Assembly (NCBI GenBank): GCA_020846135.1
Contig: JADLEK010000041.1
Location: 34,749-98,748, forward strand
DNA length: 64,000 nt
Direction of reading: 5' to 3'
DNA from: Gammaproteobacteria bacterium
GTDB lineage: Bacteria; Pseudomonadota; Gammaproteobacteria; Competibacterales; Competibacteraceae
The position numbers were made by a program, and so were the translations under genes. Under the pieces are notes generated by a model that made no database searches, had not been told where the DNA came from, and saw only the letters and a program-made list of their open reading frames with translations. Of this stretch, positions 52,308-60,120 are shown piece after piece (within the stretch, counting starts at the first letter, position 1; the number at the start of each line of letters is the position of its first letter).

Positions 52308-52329
52308 GGAGCTTCGGCTCCCCTTTTTT
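52308..52329 (+). terminator. Rho-independent terminator
   Basis: GGGAGC-TTCG-GCTCCC hairpin with a very stable tetraloop (52308-52323), followed by six T (52324-52329), 30 bases after the secreted-protein stop. Confidence 0.92.
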
Positions 52330-52398
52330 ATGCCCATGATTCGATTGAATCCGGTCAACCCGTGCCAGAAACCCCCACAACTCCCCTCAGTAATCTAT

Positions 52399-53253
52399 AT
52401 GCAACCCTTCGATTTAATTGAAAAATACCGCCCTCCGGTGGCAATAGGCGGCGTTGGCGGCAGTGGAACCCGGCTGATTGCCCAATGCTTAAAAGCCCGG
52501 GGATTCTTCATCGGTCACGATCTAAACGAAGCCAACGACAATCTCTGGTTCACCCTGCTCTTCAAGCGCATTGAAATTTTAGCGGACTCTGAATCACAGT
52601 TTGACCAATTAACCGCGATCCTCCAGCAACGCATGACCGGAAGCGCCGCCTTAACCCCGGAACAAACTGACTGCATCCGCCAACTGGCAGCCACCGACCG
52701 CGAACAGCATCCGGCGGTGTGGCTACAACAAAGAGCGCAGTCGCTGTTATCCGATCAATCCCCCGCCCCGCATACCCGTTGGGGCTGGAAAGAACCCAAC
52801 ACCCATCTGGTAGTAGACCGATTAAGAAAGCGGCTAAAAACCATGAAATATATCCATGTCGTCCGCAATGGATTAGACATGGCCCATAGCAGCAACCAGA
52901 ATCAACTCAAGCTATGGGGCCGCCATTTTATCGGCGAAAATTTTGAACTATCGCCCTATTACTCCCTGAAATATTGGTGCCTGGTTCACCGGCGAATACT
53001 GGAAATCGGCAAAACCATGGGATCTGATTTTCTGTTTATAAACTACGACGACTTTTGTTCAAACCCCCGGCATGGAATCGCCCGGCTCTATGAATTTCTT
53101 GAACTGGACCCAGTAAACACCCCTGCTGCCGATTTATTAGGCGTGATTCGCAGCCCGGCGTCCATAGGCCGATTTAAGCAACACGGCACCCAGATCTTTG
53201 ATCAAGCCGATGTCGCCTATGTCAAAGCGCTGGGGTTTGATACGAACCTTTGA
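52399..53253 (+). CDS. Sulfotransferase-like protein
   Basis: 284 residues from the ATG at 52399 (MQPFDLIEKYRPPVAIGGVG). The longer open frame from 52297 crosses the terminator, so it is rejected as the start. The PAPS 5'-phosphosulfate-binding loop is IGGVGGSGTRLIAQCL; later WKEPNTHLVVDRL, YIHVVRNGLDMAHSS and INYDDFCSNPRHGIARLYEFL match the 3'-phosphate binding and C-terminal region of the sulfotransferase superfamily. The acceptor may be a surface glycan or lipid. cysD-cysNC, about 33 kb away, could supply PAPS. Confidence 0.78.
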   Translation: MQPFDLIEKYRPPVAIGGVGGSGTRLIAQCLKARGFFIGHDLNEANDNLWFTLLFKRIEILADSESQFDQLTAILQQRMTGSAALTPEQTDCIRQLAATDREQHPAVWLQQRAQSLLSDQSPAPHTRWGWKEPNTHLVVDRLRKRLKTMKYIHVVRNGLDMAHSSNQNQLKLWGRHFIGENFELSPYYSLKYWCLVHRRILEIGKTMGSDFLFINYDDFCSNPRHGIARLYEFLELDPVNTPAADLLGVIRSPASIGRFKQHGTQIFDQADVAYVKALGFDTNL

Positions 53254-53350
53254 GCGGAAGGAGCACCGTAGCCCGGGGTTACGTTCAGGTGCTGTTTGAA
53301 CATAAGGTGACTCGCAAAAAATATCCCCCACGCACGATGGAGCCATTGTG

Positions 53351-53411
53351 GGTTGGGCTTTAGCCTAACTCTTTCATGTTCACGCTAAAAGAGTCAGGCT
53401 AAAGCCCGACC
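53351..53411. repeat. 24-bp imperfect inverted repeat
   Basis: GGTTGGGCTTTAGCCTAACT plus CTTT (53351-53374) pairs with 53388-53411 with two mismatches around a 13-base loop. It lies directly before the left end of the IS110 element and after the sulfotransferase gene. It may act as a terminator or be a REP-type element. Confidence 0.7.
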
Positions 53412-53425
53412 TTGTATCTTGGCGG

Positions 53426-53629
53426 GGGTGGTGATGAACTGCCTCCCAGGGGTTGAGTGAGCTTGAGCCCACCCTGAGGGCGCAACCCTGATCTGTAGAT
53501 GAAGCCCTTGACCTCTGTGGTTTTGCCTGCCCAAACACTGAACGGTAACCGAGGACCCGCCCGATGCGGTGATTCTGAATGCACAAGGCCAGTGTAGCGC
53601 AGGTCATTCATCCTCTTGGAGAATCCTCA
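53426..53629 (+). ncRNA. Putative IS110 bridge RNA region
   Basis: The 200 bases between the probable left end and the transposase start contain no gene. In characterised IS110-group elements the non-coding end upstream of the recombinase encodes a bridge RNA whose two loops pair with target and donor DNA. This stretch has the right place and length. The loops cannot be assigned by eye. Confidence 0.4.
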
Positions 53630-54616
53630 ATGTACAGTCTCGGTATTGATGTCGCCAAAAACAAACTGGATGTGTGTCTGCTGAATCCTGAGAACGATCA
53701 GCGCCGCGCCAAGACCGTCCCCAACACCCCCGAGGGCTTTACGGAGCTGCGGGATTGGCTGATCCGGCAAACCGTGCCTGACCTGGGTCAGGTTCATCTG
53801 ATTCTGGAAGCGACCGGGGTCTACCATGAGGCGGTGGCGCTCTGGTTTTTTAACGCCGGGGCGGCAGTCTCGGTGGTCAATCCGGCCCAGACTAAGGCGT
53901 TTGGTCAGGGCTTGGCGGTGCGCACCAAAACCGATGCCCGCGACAGCCAGGTGCTGGCCCGCTATGGGGCTTTGGTCAACCCGCCCCGCTGGCACCCCCC
54001 GGCCCCGGAGATTCGGGAATTGAACGCCCTGATCGCCCGCCTGGATGCGGTTGAAGCCGACCTGCGTCGGGAGCGGAACCGGCAGGAAAAAGCCGAGGCG
54101 GTCGCGCTGCCCACGACCGTTGCGGAGTCGCTCCAGCAGCATATTACTTTCCTGGAACAGGAAGCGACCCGCCTGCAAACGGCCATTCATGATCACGTCG
54201 ATCAGCATCCTCGGCTGCGCCAGGACCGCGACCTGCTCCAGTCAATTCCCGCCGTCGGCGAGAAAACCGCCCAGCGGTTGCTGGCCGTTCTCCATAGCCG
54301 CGACTTTACCGGTGCCGATCAGGTCACCGCGTTTCTCGGCCTGGTTCCCGTCGAATGTCAGTCGGGTAGTAGTCTCCATCGCCGACCCCGCCTCTCCAAA
54401 GCCGGGGCACCCCGGATTCGGGCGGCGCTGTACATGGCTGCCGTCGTCGCGACCCGCCATAACCCGCACATCCAGGCCTTGTACCAGCGCCTGCTGGCCC
54501 GGGGTAAAGCCAAGATGGCCGCCTTGGGCGCCGCCATGCGCAAACTGGTGCAGTTGGCGTTCGGGGTTCTCAAACATCAGCAACCCTATCAGGCCCATTG
54601 GACTCCTGCCCCTTGA
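53630..54616 (+). CDS. IS110-family transposase/recombinase
   Basis: 328 residues from the ATG at 53630 (MYSLGIDVAKNKLDV) with TTGGAGAA upstream. The N-terminal RuvC-like DEDD domain has Asp7, Glu60 (ILEATGVYHE), Asp102 and Asp105 (RTKTDARDSQ). A coiled-coil middle follows, then the C-terminal Tnp domain with LLQSIPAVGEKTAQRLLAVL, FLGLVPVECQSG (Ser245, the likely nucleophile) and RLSKAGAPRIRAALYMAAV. It appears complete and probably active. The class is guided by a bridge RNA (established for IS621). Confidence 0.93.
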   Translation: MYSLGIDVAKNKLDVCLLNPENDQRRAKTVPNTPEGFTELRDWLIRQTVPDLGQVHLILEATGVYHEAVALWFFNAGAAVSVVNPAQTKAFGQGLAVRTKTDARDSQVLARYGALVNPPRWHPPAPEIRELNALIARLDAVEADLRRERNRQEKAEAVALPTTVAESLQQHITFLEQEATRLQTAIHDHVDQHPRLRQDRDLLQSIPAVGEKTAQRLLAVLHSRDFTGADQVTAFLGLVPVECQSGSSLHRRPRLSKAGAPRIRAALYMAAVVATRHNPHIQALYQRLLARGKAKMAALGAAMRKLVQLAFGVLKHQQPYQAHWTPAP

Positions 54617-54704
54617 CCGCCAAGACGGTATCTACAGTAAAACCGGACGTCCGGCGCTCTGGAGGGTATTTATTGCACCTTGCCTTAAGCGCTAACTCTC
54701 AGCG

Positions 54705-54756
54705 CCGTAGCCCGGATGGAGCGGAGCGCAATCTTGGATCGTCGTTACAGGGCTAC
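54705..54756. repeat. REP-like palindrome (family C)
   Basis: CCGTAGCCCGGATGGAGCGG with the degenerate partner TTACAGGGCTAC, between the IS110 element and the 3' end of fcl. It contains nothing else. Confidence 0.65.
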
Positions 54757-54785
54757 AAGGCTATATTTTTGAATTTTTTACCGTT

Positions 54786-55814
54786 TTATTCGATTTCCGA
54801 AATATACCAGTCATAGGTTGCTTTGAGTCCCGTCGCCAAGTCGATGCCTGCCCGCCAGCCCAGACCGGCGAGGCGGGAGACATCCAGCAATTTTTGCGGG
54901 GTCCCATCCGGCTGAGTCGGATCAAACCGGATCGCGCCGGAATAACCGACCATACCGGCAATCTGTTCCGCCAGTTCACGAATCGTCAGGTCCGCGCCGA
55001 CCCCGATATTGATCAAGGCGGTAGCCTCGGTGTGCAGGCCGATGTAAATGCAGGCGGCGGCCATATCGTCCACATGCAGAAACTCGCGCCGGGGCGCGCC
55101 GGTTCCCCAAAGCAGAACGCAGGGTGGGGCCGGTGGGTGGGGCGGGATGCCCAGACTGCGTTGCAGATCGACCGGGATCGGGCCGAACCGGCGCTCATCC
55201 CGGGCGATGCCCGCCCAATCGCCAGCCTGAGCCAGTTTCGCCAGATGGAACTTGCGGATCAGGGCCGGCAGCACGTGGGAGTTTTGCAGATCAAAGTGAT
55301 CGCCAATGCCGTAGAGATTGGTCGGCATGACCGGGACAAACGAGGTTCCGTATTGCCGATTGTAGGCATCGCACAGCTCCACCCCGGCGATCTTGGCGAT
55401 GGCATAGGGCGCATTGGTCGGCTCCAGCGGCCCGGTCAGGAGCGCGTCCTCGGTGATCGGCTGAGGAGCCAGTTTCGGATAAATGCAGGAACTGCCGAGG
55501 AAGATCAGCCGCCGGACCCTGTTCAGATACGCCTGATGCATGACGTTGGCTTGCATCATCAGGTTTTCATAAAGGAATTGCCCTCGATAACTGTTGTTGG
55601 CGTGGATGCCGCCGACTTTGGCGGCGGCCAGGAACACGCAGTCCGGGCGTTCGGCGGCGAAAAAGCGGGCCGTCGCAGCCTGATCGAGCAAATCCAGTTC
55701 GGCGTGAGTGCGCAGCAGCAGGTTGTGATAGCCCTGGGCGCGCAGGGCGCGGACCAGGGCGGAACCGACCAGGCCCCGATGGCCGGCGACGTAGATTTTG
55801 GCATCCTGATCCAT
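54786..55814 (-). CDS. fcl: GDP-L-fucose synthase
   Basis: 342 residues from the ATG at 55814, with GAGTGAG upstream; a GTG at 55826 overlapping the gmd stop is an alternative. Extended SDR epimerase/reductase that turns GDP-4-keto-6-deoxymannose into GDP-L-fucose with NADPH. NADP loop [19 protein letters not shown], then [13 protein letters not shown], catalytic LGSSCIYPK with Ser, and Tyr/Lys in [11 protein letters not shown]. It has an unusual insertion [19 protein letters not shown] compared with the shorter usual loop. Second gene of a gmd-fcl operon. Confidence 0.93.
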   Translation of the reverse strand: MDQDAKIYVAGHRGLVGSALVRALRAQGYHNLLLRTHAELDLLDQAATARFFAAERPDCVFLAAAKVGGIHANNSYRGQFLYENLMMQANVMHQAYLNRVRRLIFLGSSCIYPKLAPQPITEDALLTGPLEPTNAPYAIAKIAGVELCDAYNRQYGTSFVPVMPTNLYGIGDHFDLQNSHVLPALIRKFHLAKLAQAGDWAGIARDERRFGPIPVDLQRSLGIPPHPPAPPCVLLWGTGAPRREFLHVDDMAAACIYIGLHTEATALINIGVGADLTIRELAEQIAGMVGYSGAIRFDPTQPDGTPQKLLDVSRLAGLGWRAGIDLATGLKATYDWYISEIE

Positions 55815-55822
55815 GCTGACGC

Positions 55823-56938
55823 TCACTCGTGATGGTTAAATGCCTCAAAACCCGCCCGCTTGATCAAGCTATCGCGCTGGGCCAGCTTGAAATCTTCCTC
55901 CACCATTTCCCTGACCAGCTCGGCAAAGGTGGTCGTTGGGGTCCAGCCCAGTTTTTCCCGGGCCTTGGTCGGATCGCCCAGCAGGGTTTCTACTTCGGTC
56001 GGGCGAAAGTAGCGCGGATCGACCGCGACGATGACCTGCCCCGGCTGGAGTTGCAAACCCTCCGCCTCAACCGCCTCAACCCGGCCGATCTCATTGACGC
56101 CAGCGCCCTCGAAACGGATGGCGATACCCAGTTCCGCCGCAGCGCGGGTGACAAAATCCCGTACCGAGTATTGCACCCCGGTGGCGATGACAAAATCATC
56201 GGGCTGTTCCTGTTGCAGCATCAGCCATTGCATTTCCACATAGTCGCGGGCGTGGCCCCAGTCGCGCAACGAAGCCAGATTGCCCAGATACAGGCAGTCT
56301 TGCAGACCGAGGGCAATGCGGGCGATGGCGCGGCTGATCTTGCGGGTGACGAAGGTTTCGCCGCGCAGTTTGGATTCGTGATTGAACAGAATACCGTTGC
56401 AGGCATACAGCCCATACGCCTCGCGGTAGTTGACCGTGATCCAATAGGCGTAGAGCTTGGCGACGGCATAGGGCGAGCGCGGGTAGAAGGGGGTAGTTTC
56501 CTTCTGGGGCGTTTCCTGGACCAGCCCATAGAGTTCGGAAGTCGAGGCTTGGTAGAAGCGGGTTTTCTGCTCCAGCTTCAGGATCCGAATCGCCTCCAGC
56601 ATCCGCAGCGCGCCAAGGGCGTCGCTATTAGCGGTGTATTCGGGGCTTTCAAACGAGACCGCCACATGCGATTGCGCGCCGAGGTTGTAGATTTCATCGG
56701 GCTGAACCTGCTGGACAATCCGGATCAGATTGGTGGAGTCGGTGAGGTCGCCGTAGTGCAGAATAAACTGGCGGTTATCCGCATGTGGATCCTGGTAAAG
56801 ATGATCAATGCGGTCGGTGTTGAACAGCGAAGCGCGGCGCTTGATGCCGTGGACCTGGTAGCCTTTCTTGAGCAGGAATTCGGCCAGATACGCGCCGTCC
56901 TGGCCAGTAATGCCGGTGATGAGTGCAGTTTTATTCAT
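55823..56938 (-). CDS. gmd: GDP-mannose 4,6-dehydratase
   Basis: 371 residues from the ATG at 56938 ([24 protein letters not shown]), matching the family N-terminus. Converts GDP-mannose to GDP-4-keto-6-deoxymannose. NADP-binding [25 protein letters not shown], catalytic STSELYG, and Tyr/Lys in [33 protein letters not shown] is also diagnostic. Coupled to fcl, giving GDP-fucose for surface glycans. Upstream 56939-57401 contains no gene apart from a short remnant and repeats. Confidence 0.95.
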   Translation of the reverse strand: MNKTALITGITGQDGAYLAEFLLKKGYQVHGIKRRASLFNTDRIDHLYQDPHADNRQFILHYGDLTDSTNLIRIVQQVQPDEIYNLGAQSHVAVSFESPEYTANSDALGALRMLEAIRILKLEQKTRFYQASTSELYGLVQETPQKETTPFYPRSPYAVAKLYAYWITVNYREAYGLYACNGILFNHESKLRGETFVTRKISRAIARIALGLQDCLYLGNLASLRDWGHARDYVEMQWLMLQQEQPDDFVIATGVQYSVRDFVTRAAAELGIAIRFEGAGVNEIGRVEAVEAEGLQLQPGQVIVAVDPRYFRPTEVETLLGDPTKAREKLGWTPTTTFAELVREMVEEDFKLAQRDSLIKRAGFEAFNHHE

Positions 56939-57074
56939 GGGAACCCGCGGGTTGATACACAGCCAGGGAAGCGCCAGCAGTCGCAGCGCCGTCAAGAACA
57001 TTGAAAACAAATCCAACCAATCGATGAGCGATTGAGCGTAGCGTAATCCAGAAATCCCGCCGCCCGTCGCGTAT

Positions 57075-57109
57075 GGTAATGGATATAATCAACCGGATCG
57101 CCAAAATCC
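57075..57109. repeat. 35-bp direct repeat, copy 1, flanking the AbiE module
   Basis: GGTAATGGATATAATCAACC plus GGATCGCCAAAATCC matches 59305-59339 with two differences. Downstream of this copy, 57121-57213 reads as an open C-terminal fragment (SIADLIAEYVKQGLGELVAF ... GVRR, then TGA) with no visible start, possibly a gene remnant. Confidence 0.7.
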
Positions 57110-57243
57110 ACCGGCTCCGGAATCCTCCATCCAGTCGATCGCCGATTTAATCGCTGAATATGTCAAACAGGGACTGGGCGAACTGGTCGCCTTTCTGAGC
57201 GGTGTCAGGAGGTGAGGTTGAATCGCCCAACCTTCAGGGTATC

Positions 57244-57312
57244 GTCAGTCCCGCGAAAGCCGGTATCCCGTCTTGCCGAGGGTCGCTGGATTCCCGCATT
57301 CGCAGGAATGAC
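57244..57312. repeat. Degenerate palindrome of family E
   Basis: GTCAGTCCCGCGAAAGCCGG at the left and GGATTCCCGCATTCGCAGGA plus ATGAC at the right form a long imperfect hairpin, matching the type at 49782-49806. Confidence 0.55.
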
Positions 57313-57372
57313 GAAGTAAATAGTGTGACGCCTGGAGTGTGGGAACCAGATAAGACCAAAAAATGTTTGATC

Positions 57373-57389
57373 CTTTCATTTTATGAAAG
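57373..57389. promoter_or_regulatory. Candidate AbiEi operator
   Basis: Perfect palindrome CTTTCAT-TTT-ATGAAAG ends 12 bases before the abiEi ATG. AbiEi antitoxins bind inverted repeats in their own promoter (family knowledge). ATGAAA appears again at the start codon. Confidence 0.55.
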
Positions 57390-57401
57390 TATTGTGCATA
57401 A

Positions 57402-58052
57402 ATGAAAACAGTGACTAAAGCCATTCTCATGGCCGATTTAGCCGGGCGGGTGGTCACAGAAGGTCAACTGGCGCGGTTGCTGGAGGGAACGCCGCAGCGC
57501 CGCTATAACCTGGTGAATCGGGCGCTGCATTGCGGCGAATTACTGCGCTTGCGGCGGGGGCGCTATTTGCTGGCGCCGGGGGACTCCCGGCCATTGCCTC
57601 ATGTCTTTACCATCGCTCAGGCGTTGCGGCCAGGTTCATATCTCTCGTTTGAGACCGCATTGAGTTTCCATGGCTGGATTCCGGAAGCAACGCCAGCGAC
57701 GCTCTCGGTAACGCCGGGGCGGCGGGGCCAAACGGTGACCGTGCCCACCTTGGGAATTTTCCGGTTTTTTCCCTTGGCGCTACAGCGAGGCTATTTTCTG
57801 GAAGGAGTCGATCGGCAGGTTCTGGTTGGGCAATCAGCCTTGGTGGCGCAACCGTTACGCGCATTGCTGGATCTCTTTTGCCTGCGTAAATCACCCTGGC
57901 TCGGCGTCGCCGCGCTGACTCAGGGACTGCGGATTGATATGGATACGCTGGCCGACATCGACCCGGAGACGTTGGCGCGGTTAAGGCCGGTGTATCGATG
58001 CCAACGGATGCACGCTTTGATCGATGCGATGCAGCGGACGCTGGCGTCATGA
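57402..58052 (+). CDS. abiEi: AbiEi-type antitoxin / transcriptional repressor
   Basis: 216 residues. A winged-helix N-terminus (VTEGQLARLLEGTPQRRYNLVNRALHCGELLRLRRGRYLL) is followed by the AbiEi antitoxin body (SYLSFETALSFHGWIPEATP, TVPTLGIFRFFPL, ALVAQPLRALLDLFCLRK). It regulates the operon and neutralises the nucleotidyltransferase toxin without direct binding in type IV systems. Stop and next start overlap as ATGA. The whole module lies between 35-bp direct repeats. Confidence 0.85.
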   Translation: MKTVTKAILMADLAGRVVTEGQLARLLEGTPQRRYNLVNRALHCGELLRLRRGRYLLAPGDSRPLPHVFTIAQALRPGSYLSFETALSFHGWIPEATPATLSVTPGRRGQTVTVPTLGIFRFFPLALQRGYFLEGVDRQVLVGQSALVAQPLRALLDLFCLRKSPWLGVAALTQGLRIDMDTLADIDPETLARLRPVYRCQRMHALIDAMQRTLAS

Positions 58053-58912
58053 TCGACCTGTTACGCCAACGCCTGGCCGGCTATGCCGCCGCCGATGCCC
58101 GGCAGGAAGAGCAGGCCCTCCGGGAAATTCTGCAGGAAGTGGCGCTGTATGCGCTCTGGCGCGCCGACTTTTTTGAGGTCGCGGCCTTTCAAGGTGGAAC
58201 CTGCCTGCGCATCCTGCAGGGCTTGCCGCGCTTTTCCGAGGATCTCGATTTCATCCTGCGTGAACCCAACCCCGGGTTTGCCTGGTCGCCTTATTTCACT
58301 ACGCTGGTCGACGTGCTGGCCGAATTTGGCGTGCAGGGCGAGTTGGTCGATCGCGGCAAGATGGATCGGGCCGTCCGCCAAGCCTTGCTCAAGGAGAATT
58401 CCATCGGTCGCCAGTTGGATCTGTCATTTTATCGGGGCGGTGGACGCAAGCTTAAAGTCAAGTTGGAGATCGACACTGCGCCGCCGGCTGGTTCCGGGTT
58501 CGCGTATCGCTATCTCGACTTTCCCCTCGATTTCGAGGTCTGCACCCAGGATTTGGCCAGCAACTTTGCCCTGAAAATTCATGCCCTGCTTTGCCGTCCC
58601 TGGCTCAAGGGGCGCGACTGGTTTGATTTTGGCTGGTATATCCGGCAAGGAGTCAGCCCCAACCTGCCTCACCTCACCGCCGCCCTGCGCCAGTATGGCC
58701 CATGGCGAAATATGGAGGAGGTGGTCGATCAGACTTGGCTGGATCGGGTATTGCGCGAAAAAATCCATTCGGTCGATTGGCGTGAAGCGGTGCGAGACGT
58801 GGAACCTTTTTTACCAGCGGCGGAGCAGGTCAGCCTCCGCTTGTGGAGCGAGCGGTTTTTCATCGACAAGGTGACGCTGCTCGTGGATTGCCGCATAAAT
58901 TTTGACAGGTAG
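58049..58912 (+). CDS. abiEii: AbiEii-type nucleotidyltransferase toxin
   Basis: 287 residues from the ATG at 58049. DUF1814-type nucleotidyltransferase: FQGGTCLRILQGLPRFSEDLDFIL carries the metal-binding Asp pair, RQLDLSFYRGGGRKLKVKLEID gives the third acidic residue, and DLASNFALKIHALLCRPWLKGRDWFDFGWYI completes the family pattern. AbiE systems cause growth arrest and abortive infection on phage attack. The motifs appear intact, so the pair may be an active defence or stability module. Confidence 0.88.
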   Translation: MIDLLRQRLAGYAAADARQEEQALREILQEVALYALWRADFFEVAAFQGGTCLRILQGLPRFSEDLDFILREPNPGFAWSPYFTTLVDVLAEFGVQGELVDRGKMDRAVRQALLKENSIGRQLDLSFYRGGGRKLKVKLEIDTAPPAGSGFAYRYLDFPLDFEVCTQDLASNFALKIHALLCRPWLKGRDWFDFGWYIRQGVSPNLPHLTAALRQYGPWRNMEEVVDQTWLDRVLREKIHSVDWREAVRDVEPFLPAAEQVSLRLWSERFFIDKVTLLVDCRINFDR

Positions 58913-58998
58913 CGCCTGGCTCCCATGCTCCAGCAGGTAGATTGAATGGGTATAACCTTTGTTGCAAATCGCTTAAACCATAAACCACCGGCGTCCGC

Positions 58999-59192
58999 AT
59001 GAAAACGGATCCTTCGATCTACGAATTTCTGGCTACCGGTCCCGAAGCCTTCCGGGTGCTAACCGGCGGGCTGACCGCGCTGCCCTCGAACGGATGCTAG
59101 AATGCTGGCTGATTGAACGATTTCCCACCCTAACCACGGAGGAACTCCGCGCCATGTTTTTGCAAAGGGCCAATTGGCTGGTCAGCGCCTGA
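58999..59192 (+). pseudogene. Internally deleted DUF2887-like (Rpn/PD-(D/E)XK-type) gene
   Basis: The ATG at 58999 begins a characteristic N-terminus (MKTDPSIYEFLATGPEAFRV). After GGLTA the frame shifts and ends at a TAG near 59098. In another frame the C-terminal end of such a protein follows (LERMLECWLIERFPTLTTEE, LRAMFLQ...) to the stop at 59190-59192. The nuclease core is gone, so this is a deletion remnant. The family assignment is by N-terminal resemblance. Confidence 0.55.
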
Positions 59193-59304
59193 TTGGTTGC
59201 GCCGACCTAGACCCCGTCCGCGCCTCCCCCTTGCCAGCACCATCCCCGGAGCAACCTGCTACCACTGACTGGCGGCAGGCAATTCAGTATCCTGAAGTCA
59301 GCGT

Positions 59305-59339
59305 GGTTATGGATATAATCAACCCGATCGCCAAAATCC
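59305..59339. repeat. 35-bp direct repeat, copy 2
   Basis: Partner of 57075-57109. It lies 36 bases before the GT2 start; 59193-59374 otherwise shows no gene. Confidence 0.7.
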
Positions 59340-59374
59340 TCCTCATCCCGAATTGATTGCTCCCCCACCACGCC

Positions 59375-60076
59375 ATGACCTGCCCTGACCGCCTGATCGC
59401 CCTGATTCCCGCCTACAACGAAGAAGCCACTGTCGGCCAGATCGTTGCTCGGGTTCAGCGGTTATGGCGTTGCCCGGTCATCGTGATCGATGATTGCAGC
59501 GTCGACGCAACCGCCCACGTCGCCCGAGCCGCGGGGGCCATCGTGCTACCGCTGACCATCCAGCTTGGCGCATGGGGCGCGATCCAGACCGGCCTGCGCT
59601 ACGCCCTGCAGCACGGCTATCGCACCGTCGTCACCCTCGACGCCGATGGGCAACACGAACCGGAAAGCATCGGCGACCTGCTCCAGCTCCTGGCGACTCA
59701 CCAGGCGGATGTCGTGATCGGCGCCTTTCCCGAACGCGCCAGCCGCGCCCGGCGGATCGCCTGGAGCTATTTCCGGCTGCTCACCGGCATCCGGCTGGAA
59801 GACATCACCTCCGGGTTCCGCGTCTATAACCATGCCGCCATCACCGTCCTCGCCTCACGCGAAGCCAGCCTGCTCGACTACCAGGATGTCGGCGTCCTGC
59901 TGATTCTGTTCCGCAAGGGTCTGCGCATCTCCGAAGCGCCGGTCTGCATGCAACCGCGCGCCGCCGGCGCCTCGCGCATATTCGGCTCCTGGTGGATCGT
60001 CGGAAAATACATGCTGCAAACCAGCCTGCTTTGCCTGGCCCGGGTCGGCTACAATCATCTGCCGCCGGATGACTAA
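59375..60076 (+). CDS. Family 2 glycosyltransferase (dolichyl-phosphate mannosyltransferase-like)
   Basis: 233 residues from the ATG at 59375 (MTCPDRLIALIPAYNEEATVG). GT-A motifs: LIPAYNEEATV, VIDDCSVDATA, GAWGAIQTGLRYALQ, the DXD-type TLDADGQHEPES, and SGFRVYNHAA. It probably transfers a sugar to a polyprenyl phosphate. There are no transmembrane spans, so it lacks the membrane tail of some relatives. It is followed by the nuclease-like gene, DUF2304 and a GT4, a glycan-type grouping. Confidence 0.88.
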   Translation: MTCPDRLIALIPAYNEEATVGQIVARVQRLWRCPVIVIDDCSVDATAHVARAAGAIVLPLTIQLGAWGAIQTGLRYALQHGYRTVVTLDADGQHEPESIGDLLQLLATHQADVVIGAFPERASRARRIAWSYFRLLTGIRLEDITSGFRVYNHAAITVLASREASLLDYQDVGVLLILFRKGLRISEAPVCMQPRAAGASRIFGSWWIVGKYMLQTSLLCLARVGYNHLPPDD

Positions 60077-60120
60077 GCCTTCCTAATGCTCAACGCCCTG
60101 ATCGCGAGGCATACCCGGAT

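Larger units (their letters stand above)
53417..54625 (+). mobile_element. IS110-family insertion sequence
   Basis: A single transposase gene with about 210 bases of non-coding sequence upstream. A 9-base inverted match, TCTTGGCGG (53417-53425) and CCGCCAAGA (54617-54625), may mark near-terminal sequences, the right one abutting the stop codon. True boundaries are uncertain because IS110 elements lack long terminal repeats and target duplications. Confidence 0.65.

Noticed and set aside
52297..52398. Longer N-terminus for the sulfotransferase
   Set aside because: The frame would start inside or before the rho-independent terminator of the previous gene and adds residues without family features.
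55829..57004. 391-residue open frame on the plus strand
   Set aside because: Antisense shadow of gmd in GC-rich DNA.
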